34,225 bases of DNA from positions 1 through 34,225 of the forward strand of contig JAGGXX010000026.1 in NCBI GenBank assembly GCA_021162845.1, in the 5' to 3' direction. This stretch comes from Thermoprotei archaeon (GTDB taxonomy: Archaea; Thermoproteota; Thermoprotei; QMSL01; B3-G16). The position numbers and the translations under genes are program-made. Shown piece after piece: positions 1 through 8,365 of this stretch. Under the pieces are notes generated by a model. The model was not told the DNA's origin and made no database searches. It worked only from the letters and a program-made list of their open reading frames with translations. The stretch's first letter is position 1, and every line of letters begins with the position of its first letter.

Positions 1-682
1 GTGGTCCGTATAGTAGTATGCCTTTTGGTGGTTCGATACCAAGCCTCCTAAACAACTCAGGATGCTTCAAAGGCAACTCAACCATCTCCCTAATCCTCTG
101 CTTAGCCTCCTTTAGATCACCTATGTCATCGTATGTCACCCTAGGTACTCTTCCTACTTCAACTGGCTTCTCGAATACGACGAGCTCCGTGTCATCAGTT
201 ACCATGACTACTCCTGATGGTCTGGTCTTAACGACTACAAACGGTATTGGCTGACCTAAGACGGGAATCTGAACGTAATCCCCTTCACATAAAGGATAAT
301 CAAGCAATCGTCTCTTTATGTAGCTTACGAAATTAGTATCTACAGATAGGGTAATCGAGGCAGGGGCCAGCTTAATTAAGGAAGCGGGCCTCACATTAGC
401 CTTTCGAATTATGACCCTATCGCCTATGCTCACACCTGCATTTCTACGCGTTATGCCATCCATCCTAATTATGTCCATTCCCTGATCCTCTGCATGAGCT
501 GGCCATACTATTGCGGCGGTCCTCCTCTTACCTACTATTTCAACTACATCTCCAACCGTTATGCCTAACTTACTCATTATCTCGGGTGGGATACGGACCT
601 TTCCCCGTCCTACGTCCCTCTGCTTTGCCTCAGCTACTCTCAGTCGCACTTCGCGTCTCCTTTCCTTGCCTTCCCTTGGCAT
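1..682 (-). CDS. cdc48: Cdc48/VAT-type AAA ATPase, N-terminal part (runs off window)
   Basis: About 227 residues are visible from an ATG at 682. They read as the VAT/Cdc48 N-domain (roughly residues 1-180, with the motif [19 protein letters not shown] near residue 27), then the linker and the start of the first AAA domain ([20 protein letters not shown]). The frame runs into GILLYGPP, the beginning of the D1 Walker A loop, at the window edge. Family knowledge: a hexameric unfoldase that extracts and unfolds substrates, often feeding the archaeal proteasome. The D1 core, D2 and the 3' end are not seen. It is transcribed leftward. The 213 bases between it and the EF-1 beta stop codon hold no gene I can support. 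Confidence 0.93.
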   Translation of the reverse strand, partial: MPREGKERRREVRLRVAEAKQRDVGRGKVRIPPEIMSKLGITVGDVVEIVGKRRTAAIVWPAHAEDQGMDIIRMDGITRRNAGVSIGDRVIIRKANVRPASLIKLAPASITLSVDTNFVSYIKRRLLDYPLCEGDYVQIPVLGQPIPFVVVKTRPSGVVMVTDDTELVVFEKPVEVGRVPRVTYDDIGDLKEAKQRIREMVELPLKHPELFRRLGIEPPKGILLYGP

Positions 683-895
683 GAATGTAACCCCACATTC
701 TACTATACACACTCCTCTAAAAACCCATCTCTTCTTAATACCGATAATCAATGCCTAGAACTTCTCCATTCTACAAACGCTTAAGCTAGGATAACTCCAC
801 ATAACTTTCATAGGTCGTGTAGATACATTTAAAAAGCTTAAAGCGCGTTAATCGCCCCTATCCCACACAGCACTTCTGATGATGGCGTGAAAGCT

Positions 896-1168
896 TTAGC
901 TTATCCGAGTGACGTATTCCTCCTCTATCTGACTTACCTCATCTAACGAAGAGAGCGCCTCCTCGATACGGCTTGTCCCCCCTTCGTAGTCCTCTGGCAT
1001 TAAAATATATGCCTTAAGGAGCTTTATACCGAAGCCTATTTCCTCCACTTCGTATTTCGCAAGTTGGCACTCTGAGGGCAGGGCCGAGCGTATCTTTTCT
1101 GCTAACTCGGTCATCTCCAAGCTTATGTCCTTGGGGTATACCCTAAATACAGCCATTACCTTCGCCAT
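896..1168 (-). CDS. ef1b: Elongation factor 1-beta (EF-1A nucleotide exchange factor)
   Basis: A 90-residue protein matching the short archaeal EF-1 beta: an opening strand (AKVMAVFRVYPKDISLEMTE), the GFGIKLLKAYILMPED core, and a C-terminal segment ending EEEYVTRIS. Archaeal EF-1 beta is normally about 90 residues and equals only the catalytic C-terminal domain of eukaryotic EF-1B. It recycles GDP on EF-1A, which is encoded at 24143. Its ATG directly follows the stop codon of the zinc-ribbon gene with no gap, so translation is probably coupled. It is the last gene of a three-gene minus-strand operon starting at 2567. Confidence 0.93.
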   Translation of the reverse strand: MAKVMAVFRVYPKDISLEMTELAEKIRSALPSECQLAKYEVEEIGFGIKLLKAYILMPEDYEGGTSRIEEALSSLDEVSQIEEEYVTRIS

Positions 1169-1345
1169 CTAGGGTCCCTCGAAACCGCATTTAGGACATC
1201 TATATGGTATTACAAGTTTCCTGCACTTAGCGCATCGCCAAATTACCACTTCCCCGCAATTAGGGCATAGGAACCTAACCCCTCTTTCACTAGGGAGTAT
1301 GGGCTTTCTACAGGAGGAACATAACGGTAGCTTCAGCTCGGACAC
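1169..1345 (-). CDS. Small zinc-ribbon protein, translation-associated
   Basis: A 58-residue protein with four CxxC knuckles: CSSC (residues 9-12), CPNC (27-30), CAKC (38-41) and CPKC (50-53), enough for two zinc sites. It resembles the short archaeal zinc-ribbon family (COG2888 type) commonly found beside EF-1 beta and predicted to act in translation; the exact role is not established. The start is GTG at 1345, chosen because GAGGTGAT lies seven bases upstream and no in-frame ATG fits. That Shine-Dalgarno sequence overlaps the end of the geranylgeranyl reductase gene, and the stop codon abuts the EF-1 beta ATG. Confidence 0.85.
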   Translation of the reverse strand: MSELKLPLCSSCRKPILPSERGVRFLCPNCGEVVIWRCAKCRKLVIPYRCPKCGFEGP

Positions 1346-1352
1346 GCTTTCA

Positions 1353-2567
1353 TCACCTCAAGATGGTCGCAATCAAAGCTCTGATAAATGCCTTATAAAT
1401 ATTACCCTCTCCCCTCCTGAGGGCTCTGAGAAGCACCTTAATGCCGCCCTTCATCAATAACCTGGCATGAAAGTCGAAATCTCCGTTCCTCACTATTTCC
1501 TCAGATACCTCCTGTACTACCTTCCCCAGCACTTCAAGATCCCTATTTGTTAGGCTATCGAAGAATCGCCTAAAGAGGGACGCCACCATGATATCCCTCC
1601 CAAATCTCATACGCCATGTCCCCTCATAGAATTGCCTAAGTCCTCTCTCCTCCACAGCTCTAACTATGGCCCTCCCAAGTAGCATCCCTCCCACACCGCC
1701 ATAATAGACGCCCCCACCCGTCACCGGCTTATTCTGTCCTGCAGCATCTCCTACTAGCGCCACGTTAGGCCGTAGGACAAAGGTATTAAGCGGACCATCT
1801 ACGTTCACGATACCGCCCATCCTCCTTATGCGCCTTGCCCCTCTTATCATGTTCTCTACTTCCTTCCTACTCAGAAGCTCTCGATACCCAATGTGTGCCC
1901 TCCCAGAGGCAGTCCCCACACGTACCCTATCCTCTCCCAGCGGTATGATCCACCCAAAAAGCCTGTCTGAGATCCTCTTATCGAAATACACCTTAACATA
2001 GTCCTTTTCAATATGTATCTCGTGAAGCTCGTAGTCCTCTTGCAGACCGGTTAAGGGCTTAGCCTTTATGGGGGTGAGTTCCCTTGTTAGTGTTCTAACC
2101 AAACCCTCAGCTATTACTAACGTTTTACATCTGATGATAACCTCCTCACGCCCGCATCGCACTAACACCTTCGCGACACCTTCCATTGGCGATATCTTTT
2201 CGGCCTTACACGATGTAATTATCTCCGCTCCTGCATCCTCAGCTTCTCTCGCCAACTCCCTATCGAAGACCTCCCTATCCACTACGATGGCCTCCACCTG
2301 TCCCCGGCTAACTTCGACCTCATTCCCTCCTGGGAAATACAGCTTAGCTCCCTTAATCTCGTTTAAGATCATGTGTCCTGTGACCCTTATCCCAAGCTCC
2401 CTAAGGCACCTAGGGCTTATCACTCCTGCACAGTGCATGGGTTTTCCTATGACCTTGTGCTCCTCTAACACGAGGACCTTCAAGCCCTCCTTGGCCGCTT
2501 CCCTAGCTGTTATTAGGCCGCATGGACCTCCACCGATCACCAGGACATCATAACCTGTAGAAGTCAA
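1353..2567 (-). CDS. Geranylgeranyl reductase family flavoprotein (archaeal lipid saturation)
   Basis: A 404-residue FAD protein. The dinucleotide-binding motif VIGGGPCG is at residues 10-17, the family motif PMHCAGVIS at 43-51, and the second FAD motif GDAAGQNKPVTGGG at about 273-286. This is the digeranylgeranylglycerophospholipid reductase family, which saturates the isoprenoid chains of archaeal membrane lipids. Paralogues with other prenyl substrates exist, so the substrate is inferred. It starts with TTG at 2567, preceded by GAGGGC, and is the first gene of the operon with the zinc ribbon and EF-1 beta. It is divergent from Pth2 across 42 bases. Confidence 0.9.
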   Translation of the reverse strand: MTSTGYDVLVIGGGPCGLITAREAAKEGLKVLVLEEHKVIGKPMHCAGVISPRCLRELGIRVTGHMILNEIKGAKLYFPGGNEVEVSRGQVEAIVVDREVFDRELAREAEDAGAEIITSCKAEKISPMEGVAKVLVRCGREEVIIRCKTLVIAEGLVRTLTRELTPIKAKPLTGLQEDYELHEIHIEKDYVKVYFDKRISDRLFGWIIPLGEDRVRVGTASGRAHIGYRELLSRKEVENMIRGARRIRRMGGIVNVDGPLNTFVLRPNVALVGDAAGQNKPVTGGGVYYGGVGGMLLGRAIVRAVEERGLRQFYEGTWRMRFGRDIMVASLFRRFFDSLTNRDLEVLGKVVQEVSEEIVRNGDFDFHARLLMKGGIKVLLRALRRGEGNIYKAFIRALIATILR

Positions 2568-2609
2568 CTTTAAGCCCTCCTCATCTTAAGGTTATTACAG
2601 GGGCCTACC

Positions 2610-2981
2610 TTGTCTAGAAGTATTGTCCTGAAATATAAACAAGTGCTCGTGCTAAGGGCCGACTTAGCGATGAGTGCAGGAAAAGCAGCAGCTCAAGCAG
2701 CTCATGCTGCGGTCTCTGCTCTAGAGGAAGCCAGACGAAGCAAGCCCGAATGGGTTAAAGCATGGTTAGAGGAAGGGCAGAAGAAGGTAGTGCTTAAGGT
2801 GGGAAGTGAATCGGAACTAATGGAACTTAAGCGAAAAGCCGATGAAGAGGGCTTACCTAACGCCCTAATAAGGGATTTGGGCCTTACCGAACTCCCGCCT
2901 AACACGGTTACCGCCCTGGGAATAGGTCCGGCCCCCTCAAGCCTCATCGATCGGGTAACGGGACGCCTAAGGCTATATTAA
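2610..2981 (+). CDS. pth2: Peptidyl-tRNA hydrolase, Pth2 type
   Basis: A 123-residue protein of the archaeal/eukaryotic Pth2 family, which cleaves peptidyl-tRNA released from stalled ribosomes. Visible signatures are KQVLVLRADLAMSAGKAAAQ (10-29), the following AHAAV with the conserved His at 32, and the C-terminal LGLTELPPNTVTALGIGPAP. The start is TTG at 2610, which gives a short N-terminal extension; GTG at 2643 is an internal alternative that would cut into the first strand. The TruD gene begins 11 bases after its stop, so the two are probably co-transcribed. Confidence 0.92.
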   Translation: MSRSIVLKYKQVLVLRADLAMSAGKAAAQAAHAAVSALEEARRSKPEWVKAWLEEGQKKVVLKVGSESELMELKRKADEEGLPNALIRDLGLTELPPNTVTALGIGPAPSSLIDRVTGRLRLY

Positions 2982-2991
2982 CGGTAATCCT

Positions 2992-4356
2992 ATGTCGATA
3001 CTCGTCCCTCGTCTTGATCAGCTAATCGGCATGCGCTGTTACGTTACATCGACCCCGCCGATTCCAGGCGTAATACGCGCTGCATTAGACGACTTCATAG
3101 TTCGTGAAGTGAATAGCGCGGGCTTAGTGGTGAATGAGCACTTCATAGAAACGCATCCCAAAGACGTTCCCGGCCTATTCTCATTGTTCCTCCTAGAGAA
3201 GAGGGGCTTCTCGCATTATAAAGCCATGTCTTGGGTCTCTAAGAAACTTGGCATACATCCGAGCCTTCTGGCCTTCTCAGGCATAAAGGATTCCCTGGCT
3301 CATACTTGGCAGCTCATCACCGTAAAGGGCATTCGCAAGGAGTGGGCGGGATTAGACCTTCGAGAGGAGTTCCGAGATGGGAGGCTGCTACGCCTTACAT
3401 ACGTCTCTACATACCCATGGAGGCTTTATCCTGGATCACATATGGGTAATTTCTTTGAGGTAGTCATCAGGAAAGTCTCGCCTACCAGTGCCTACGACTT
3501 GATATCGAAGGTCATCCAGGAACTTAGAGATCGAGGAGGCGTTCCGGGTTTTTATGGCTATCAGCGCTTCGGCTCAATACGTCCTAATAATCATATAATA
3601 GGAAAGTTAATACTCTTAGGCGACTATAAAGCAGCTGTTGAGGAATTTCTAGCGCATGCATATCCCTATGAAAGCGATCGAGCTAAGGAAGCCAGGACAT
3701 ATCTTCGGGAGACATGGGATGTCAAGGGAGCGCTAAAGTTGTTCCCACGACACCTTGTTCACGAGAGACGTATCTTAAAATACCTTGTTAAACACCCTAA
3801 GGCGTATGACCGATGCTTCAAAGTCCTCCCTCCTTGGCTAAGGGGCATGTTCATGCAGGCCTATCAATCCTATCTCTTCAATAGGCTCCTAAGCATGAAG
3901 CTCCTCCAAGGCTTCTCCCTTAAGGAAGTCCTAGGAGGAGAGGCTATCAAGCTGGGATCTAATGAAACCGTAATCCCTGTAAATCAACACAACAGGTCTT
4001 GGGCTCAAGGTCTTGTGGATTGTGGCAGAGGCGTGATATGCCACAGGCTTATCGGATATGATTACGAGCACCACGATACCCCCATGGGGGAAATGGAACG
4101 TGAGTTATTGGAAGAGGAGTCGTTGGATCCCTCGTGTTTCCTCATAAAGGACAAGCTATTTCCCAGGCTTAGGTGTGGCTGGCGGGAGATAGCCTATAAT
4201 CCCCCTCGCATAAAAATACTGGGGCCCTATGAAGATGAACTATTCGAGGGACACTTGAAGTTCAAGCTGTGCTTCTTCCTCAAAAGGGGCTTCTATGCTA
4301 CGTCCCTCCTAAGGGAGATTTTAAAGCCGCATGATCCCATTAGGAGCGGCTTTTAG
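2992..4356 (+). CDS. truD: tRNA pseudouridine synthase TruD
   Basis: A 454-residue protein of the TruD/Pus7 family, which makes pseudouridine (position 13 in bacterial tRNA; archaeal targets may include other sites). The catalytic motif is FSGIKDSLAHTWQ, with the predicted nucleophile Asp100. The second family signature GFYGYQRFG is at about 186-194. The large insertion domain usual in the archaeal/eukaryotic branch accounts for its length. It follows Pth2 by 11 bases and starts with ATG. A tRNA-Lys gene lies 62 bases downstream. Confidence 0.93.
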   Translation: MSILVPRLDQLIGMRCYVTSTPPIPGVIRAALDDFIVREVNSAGLVVNEHFIETHPKDVPGLFSLFLLEKRGFSHYKAMSWVSKKLGIHPSLLAFSGIKDSLAHTWQLITVKGIRKEWAGLDLREEFRDGRLLRLTYVSTYPWRLYPGSHMGNFFEVVIRKVSPTSAYDLISKVIQELRDRGGVPGFYGYQRFGSIRPNNHIIGKLILLGDYKAAVEEFLAHAYPYESDRAKEARTYLRETWDVKGALKLFPRHLVHERRILKYLVKHPKAYDRCFKVLPPWLRGMFMQAYQSYLFNRLLSMKLLQGFSLKEVLGGEAIKLGSNETVIPVNQHNRSWAQGLVDCGRGVICHRLIGYDYEHHDTPMGEMERELLEEESLDPSCFLIKDKLFPRLRCGWREIAYNPPRIKILGPYEDELFEGHLKFKLCFFLKRGFYATSLLREILKPHDPIRSGF

Positions 4357-4386
4357 CTCCCATCAAGATCTCTAGTTCCAATAAGA

Positions 4387-4395
4387 GTTTTATAG
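4387..4395 (+). promoter_or_regulatory. Probable TATA box for tRNA-Lys
   Basis: GTTTTATAG lies about 24-32 bases before the first base of the mature tRNA, the usual distance between an archaeal TATA box and the transcription start. This is an inference from sequence and spacing only. Confidence 0.4.
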
Positions 4396-4441
4396 GGGCT
4401 CGTAAATTAGCCTATACGGGGCCGGTAGCTCAGCTAGGTAG

Positions 4442-4476
4442 AGCGCTGAGCCTCCTTAAGAGGCGCAGGCGTCTAG
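4442..4476 (+). other. tRNA-Lys intron 1 (35 nt, D-stem position 22/23)
   Basis: The insert is flanked by an 8-base direct repeat (TAGAGCGC at 4439 and 4474), so alignment alone cannot fix the splice point. Only one phase gives a bulge-helix-bulge: AGGU (4436-4439) pairs with GUCU (4471-4474, two G-U pairs), with 3-nt bulges AGA (4440-4442) and AGA (4475-4477). Cutting after the second bulge base gives 4442-4476. Inside, GCCTC/GAGGC (4450-4464) forms a hairpin with loop CTTAA. Confidence 0.82.
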
Positions 4477-4491
4477 AGCGCCGGGCTTTTA

Positions 4492-4505
4492 ACCAGGGGG
4501 AGGAA
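4492..4505 (+). other. tRNA-Lys intron 2 (14 nt, canonical 37/38 site)
   Basis: CUUU (4486-4489) pairs with GAGG (4500-4503), with bulges UAA (4490-4492) and AAA (4504-4506). Cutting after the second base of each bulge removes 14 nt at tRNA position 37/38, the classical archaeal intron site. The inner stem is only CC/GG with a 3-nt loop, so this is near the lower size limit for such introns. A neighbouring phase (one base later) pairs almost as well. Confidence 0.8.
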
Positions 4506-4700
4506 ACCCGGTGGTCCCGGGTTCGAATCCCGGCCGGCCCGTCATCCTAACTAAACATCATAAGCCATCTGATGGCTCAAGGTGATCATTCAGCCCATCT
4601 TAAGTGCCTTCTTAGAGCCTATCTGAAGCCTTAAAACTATACTAAGATTACGATAAGCTGGATGATCTCACGCCTTAATGTTGTCACGATGACAATAGTA

Positions 4701-4710
4701 AAATTTATAT
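4701..4710 (+). promoter_or_regulatory. TATA box of the rpoH-rpoB operon
   Basis: AAATTTATAT sits about 55 bases before the rpoH ATG at 4764. Transcription would start near 4735. This rules out the longer in-frame start at 4662, which lies upstream of the promoter. Confidence 0.55.
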
Positions 4711-4763
4711 CAACCTCCTATGTGTCTGGTATTAGCACGTTTCAACCTTCTCGGTGTGAAATC

Positions 4764-5006
4764 ATGCCTAAGAAACTCAATATCTTTGACCATGTGTTGG
4801 TGCCGAAACATATTCTGCTAAGCAAGGAAGAGGCTAAGAAGGTACTACGCGAGCTACACGTGAATCCATGGGATCTACCGTGGATGAGGGCTTCGGATCC
4901 CGCGGCCCGAGCCCTAGGCGCCAAGCCTGGAGATCTGATTAAGATAATTAGGAAAAGCCCTACGGCTGGTGAGGCTGTAATTTACCGATATGTTGTTCCC
5001 GGATAG
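4764..5006 (+). CDS. rpoH: RNA polymerase subunit H (Rpo5)
   Basis: An 80-residue protein matching archaeal RpoH, the counterpart of the C-terminal domain of eukaryotic Rpb5: [20 protein letters not shown] at the start, the [22 protein letters not shown] core, and [14 protein letters not shown] at the end. ATG 4764 gives the normal family length. A 34-residue longer in-frame reading starts upstream of the TATA box and is rejected. It is the first gene of the large polymerase operon and precedes rpoB by 17 bases. Confidence 0.95.
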   Translation: MPKKLNIFDHVLVPKHILLSKEEAKKVLRELHVNPWDLPWMRASDPAARALGAKPGDLIKIIRKSPTAGEAVIYRYVVPG

Positions 5007-5023
5007 GTTAAGGAGGTGTTGTT

Positions 5024-8000
5024 GTGGGTACGTTCCCTAGTATTGAAGATAGATGGTTCCTCCTCGAGGCCTTTATAAAGGAACATGGACTAGTAAGGCA
5101 GCATCTTGACAGTTACAACGACTTCATAGAGAGGCGAATTCAAGAGATAGTTAACGAACAAGGTGTGATCGAGACCGACATTCCCAATTTCTACATAAGG
5201 CTGGGGAAAGTGAGACTAGGGCGGCCTAGGATAAGGGAGGCGGATGGCTCTGAGAATGAGATATACCCTCTAGAGGCCAGATTGAGGAACCTAACATATG
5301 CCGCGCCCATTTACTTAGTCATGATCCCGATCATAGGCGGTGAGGAAAGGGAGCCCGTTGAGGTGTATATAGGGCAAATACCTATCATGGTAAAATCCTC
5401 AAAGTGCATGTTGTATGGAATGAGTGATGAGGAGCTAATGGCAGTAGGCGAAGATCCCAGGGATCCGGGCGGCTATTTCATAATAAACGGCTCGGAACGC
5501 GTCTTAGTAGCTCAGGAGGACTTAGCTGTAAACAGGGTACTAGTGGATAAAGGCGGAATAAGCTCCTCGGTAGCATATACAGCTAAGGTGTTCTCAGCCA
5601 CGAGCTCGGTTAGAGTACCTGTTTCTGTCGAGATGCTCAAGAATGGCATCCTCTACGTTTCATTCCCCGCGGTGCCCGAGAGGATACCCTTCGCCATAGT
5701 AATGAAGGCTTTGGGCTTTGAAAGCGACAAGGATATAGTGCTAGCAGTTAGCGACGACCCTGAGATACAAGAAGAGCTCATACCAACTCTAGTACAGGCG
5801 GCCTCGATAAAGAGGACCGAGGACGCGTTAAACTACATAGGCGGAAGGATCGCTATAGGTCAGACTAAGGAATACAGGATCCAGAGGGCTGAGCAGGTAA
5901 TAGATAGATACCTCCTCCCTCACTTGGGTACCACGAAGAAAGCCCGCAAAGCCAAAGGTTATTTCCTGGGACAAATGGCCGAGAAATTAATAGAGCTCGC
6001 GCTTGGCCGTAGATCACCGGATGATAAGGATCATTACGCTAACAAGAGGCTTAAGCTAGCTGGGGATCTGTTAGCCCAATTGTTCCGCGTGGCCTTTAGG
6101 ACTTTTTGTAATGATGTGCGGTATCAATTAGAGCGGCTTAAAAGTAGGAACAGGGCCGTGAACTTGAGGACGATAGTTCGCGCGGATGTAATAACTGAGC
6201 GCATCAGACATGCCCTTGCCACCGGTAATTGGGTCGGGGGCAGGGCTGGCGTTAGTCAATTACTCGATAGGACAAACTACTTATCAACGCTAAGTCACTT
6301 AAGGCGTGTCGTATCCCCATTGAGTAGAAGTCAGCCGCATTTCGAGGCCCGAGATCTCCATCCCACCCAGTGGGGAAGGCTTTGCCCAAATGAGAGCCCA
6401 GAAGGTCAGAACTGTGGGCTTGTCAAGAATTTGGCCTTGATGGCTAGAATAACGGTTGGAACTGATGAGACTAGCGTGAAGGCAGTCCTCGATAAACTGG
6501 GCTTAATACCCCTTGAAACGGCGCGGAAGAAAGGGATTAAAGGAGCTAAGGTCTTTCTCAACGGCAGGCTCATCGGGATGCACTCTCAGCCTGAGAAGCT
6601 CGTTAACGATCTTAGACGTCTAAGGAGACGTAGGCACATAAGCCCTGAGGTAAACGTTGCGCATTACAAGACTCAGTACATAAATGAAGTATATGTTAAC
6701 TGCGATGCTGGTAGGATTCAGAGGCCCCTAATCGTAGTAGAGAACGGGGAAATTAAACTTAAGCCTGAGCATCTCGTGAAGCTCCGTAAAGGTGAATGGG
6801 GCTGGTATGACCTGATAAAACGCGGTATAATAGAATATTTGGATGCTGAAGAAGAGGAGAATGCTCTGATAGCCCTAAACCCGGAAGATATTACACAGGA
6901 GACCACTCATATGGAGCTCGTGCCGACAGCAATCTTAGGTGTTGTCGCCTCTATAATACCATATGCCGAGCATAACCAATCCCCTAGGAACTCGTATGAA
7001 GCGGCTATGGGGAAGCAAGCTTTAGGCCTATCCTTAATCAACTTTAGATACTACCTCGATTCACGAATGCATCTACTTCACTATCCTCAAAAACCGCTGG
7101 TTCAGACGCGCGCTATGAAGATCATAGGCTACAACGATCGTCCGGCTGGACAGAACATGGTGGTACTGGTCGGTACATGGGGTGGATATAACATCCAAGA
7201 TGCCATAATAATGAATAAGGCATCCATAGAACGCGGTTTAGCCCGTTCTACGTTCTTCAGGACCTACGAGGCAGAGGAGAGGAAATACCCAGGAGGTGAA
7301 GAGGACAAGATAGAGATCCCTGAGCCTAGTGTGAGGGGCTATAGGGCTTCTGAGGCCTATGTGCATCTAGGGGAAGATGGCGTTGTCGAGCCAGAGACGT
7401 TCGTCTCAGGCGGTGAGGTATTAATAGGCAGGACTTCACCGCCCCGCTTCCTAGAAGAGTACCGGACTTATGAGATGGCGAGCTCTAGAAGGGATACCTC
7501 CGTTAGCATGAGGTACGGCGAAAAGGGCGTGGTGGACTTAGTTCTTGTAACGGAAAACGTAGACGGTAATAAGCTCATCAAGGTTCGAGTTCGGGACTTA
7601 AGGATACCTGAGTTGGGTGATAAGTTCGCATCTCGGCATGGTCAGAAAGGCGTCATAGGCATGATAGTTCCGCCTGAGGATCTGCCCTTTACTGAGGATG
7701 GTGTAGTGCCCGATTTGATAATAAACCCCCATGCCTTCCCCTCAAGGATGACCCTTGGTCAGCTATTGGAATCGCTAGGCGGAAAGGTAGCCGCTTTAGC
7801 TGGAAGACTCGTGGACGGCACTCCCTTCTGTGGCGAGAAGGAGGAGAAATTAAGGATGGAGCTCCTACGTTTAGGGTATCGTATGGATGGGAAAGAAGCG
7901 ATGTATGACGGTATAACAGGTGAGCTCTTGGAGACTCCTATGTTCATAGGCATAGTCTACTATCAGAAGTTACATCACATGGTAGCCGATAAGATGCACG

Positions 8001-8365
8001 CCAGAGCCCGTGGCCCAGTACAGATACTCACGCGCCAACCTACGGAGGGCAGAGCGAGAGAGGGTGGTCTCAGATTTGGCGAGATGGAGCGAGATACTCT
8101 TATTGGCCATGGCGCCTCCCTGCTACTAAGAGAGCGGTTATTCGAGCAGAGCGACCGCTATCTAGTTTACGTATGTAATAAATGCGGTATGATCGGCTGG
8201 TACGATAGGAAGCGCGATAGGCTAGTGTGTCCGTTACACGATGATAAAGGGGAGCTCTACCCGATTGAGGTCTCATATGCCTTTAAGCTCTTACTACAGG
8301 AGCTCATGAGCATGTGCGTATACCCGAAGCTTGTGTTAAGCGATATAGCGGAGGTGACGGGATGA
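5024..8365 (+). CDS. rpoB: RNA polymerase subunit B (Rpo2), unsplit
   Basis: A 1113-residue full-length second-largest polymerase subunit. Euryarchaea such as methanogens often split it into B' and B''; here it is one frame. Recognisable blocks include [20 protein letters not shown] (around residue 446), [15 protein letters not shown] (around 865), [18 protein letters not shown] near the C-terminus, and a C-terminal zinc site with CNKCG and CPLHDD. It starts with GTG at 5024 after a strong Shine-Dalgarno AAGGAGGTG. Its stop codon overlaps the rpoA1 start, indicating coupled translation. Confidence 0.97.
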   Translation: MGTFPSIEDRWFLLEAFIKEHGLVRQHLDSYNDFIERRIQEIVNEQGVIETDIPNFYIRLGKVRLGRPRIREADGSENEIYPLEARLRNLTYAAPIYLVMIPIIGGEEREPVEVYIGQIPIMVKSSKCMLYGMSDEELMAVGEDPRDPGGYFIINGSERVLVAQEDLAVNRVLVDKGGISSSVAYTAKVFSATSSVRVPVSVEMLKNGILYVSFPAVPERIPFAIVMKALGFESDKDIVLAVSDDPEIQEELIPTLVQAASIKRTEDALNYIGGRIAIGQTKEYRIQRAEQVIDRYLLPHLGTTKKARKAKGYFLGQMAEKLIELALGRRSPDDKDHYANKRLKLAGDLLAQLFRVAFRTFCNDVRYQLERLKSRNRAVNLRTIVRADVITERIRHALATGNWVGGRAGVSQLLDRTNYLSTLSHLRRVVSPLSRSQPHFEARDLHPTQWGRLCPNESPEGQNCGLVKNLALMARITVGTDETSVKAVLDKLGLIPLETARKKGIKGAKVFLNGRLIGMHSQPEKLVNDLRRLRRRRHISPEVNVAHYKTQYINEVYVNCDAGRIQRPLIVVENGEIKLKPEHLVKLRKGEWGWYDLIKRGIIEYLDAEEEENALIALNPEDITQETTHMELVPTAILGVVASIIPYAEHNQSPRNSYEAAMGKQALGLSLINFRYYLDSRMHLLHYPQKPLVQTRAMKIIGYNDRPAGQNMVVLVGTWGGYNIQDAIIMNKASIERGLARSTFFRTYEAEERKYPGGEEDKIEIPEPSVRGYRASEAYVHLGEDGVVEPETFVSGGEVLIGRTSPPRFLEEYRTYEMASSRRDTSVSMRYGEKGVVDLVLVTENVDGNKLIKVRVRDLRIPELGDKFASRHGQKGVIGMIVPPEDLPFTEDGVVPDLIINPHAFPSRMTLGQLLESLGGKVAALAGRLVDGTPFCGEKEEKLRMELLRLGYRMDGKEAMYDGITGELLETPMFIGIVYYQKLHHMVADKMHARARGPVQILTRQPTEGRAREGGLRFGEMERDTLIGHGASLLLRERLFEQSDRYLVYVCNKCGMIGWYDRKRDRLVCPLHDDKGELYPIEVSYAFKLLLQELMSMCVYPKLVLSDIAEVTG

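Larger units (their letters stand above)
4419..4541 (+). tRNA. tRNA-Lys(TTT) with two introns
   Basis: The acceptor stem pairs GGGCCGG (4419-4425) with CCGGCCC (4534-4540), followed by discriminator G4541. The D-stem is GCTC/GAGC, the T-arm CCGGG-TTCGAAT-CCCGG (4517-4533), and the variable loop TGGTC. The anticodon arm reads CCGGG-CTTTTAA-CCCGG only after two inserts are removed: 35 nt in the D-stem (4442-4476) and 14 nt in the anticodon loop (4492-4505). The spliced length is 74 nt before CCA. CCA is not encoded. An unspliced reading gives no pairing anticodon stem. The anticodon TTT is at 4488-4490. Confidence 0.93.

Noticed and set aside
870-940. TGATGA ... CTGA pattern near the EF-1 beta stop as a C/D box RNA
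   Set aside because: The purine before TGATGA is missing, and most of the stretch lies in the EF-1 beta coding region.
4550-4640. A possible C/D box small RNA after tRNA-Lys (TGATGG ... CTGA)
   Set aside because: The C box is imperfect, internal boxes are not convincing and no guide match can be tested here. A short GCCATC/GATGGC hairpin is present but isolated.
4662-4763. Longer N-terminus for RpoH
   Set aside because: It would start upstream of the TATA box and exceed the normal family length; ATG 4764 fits better.
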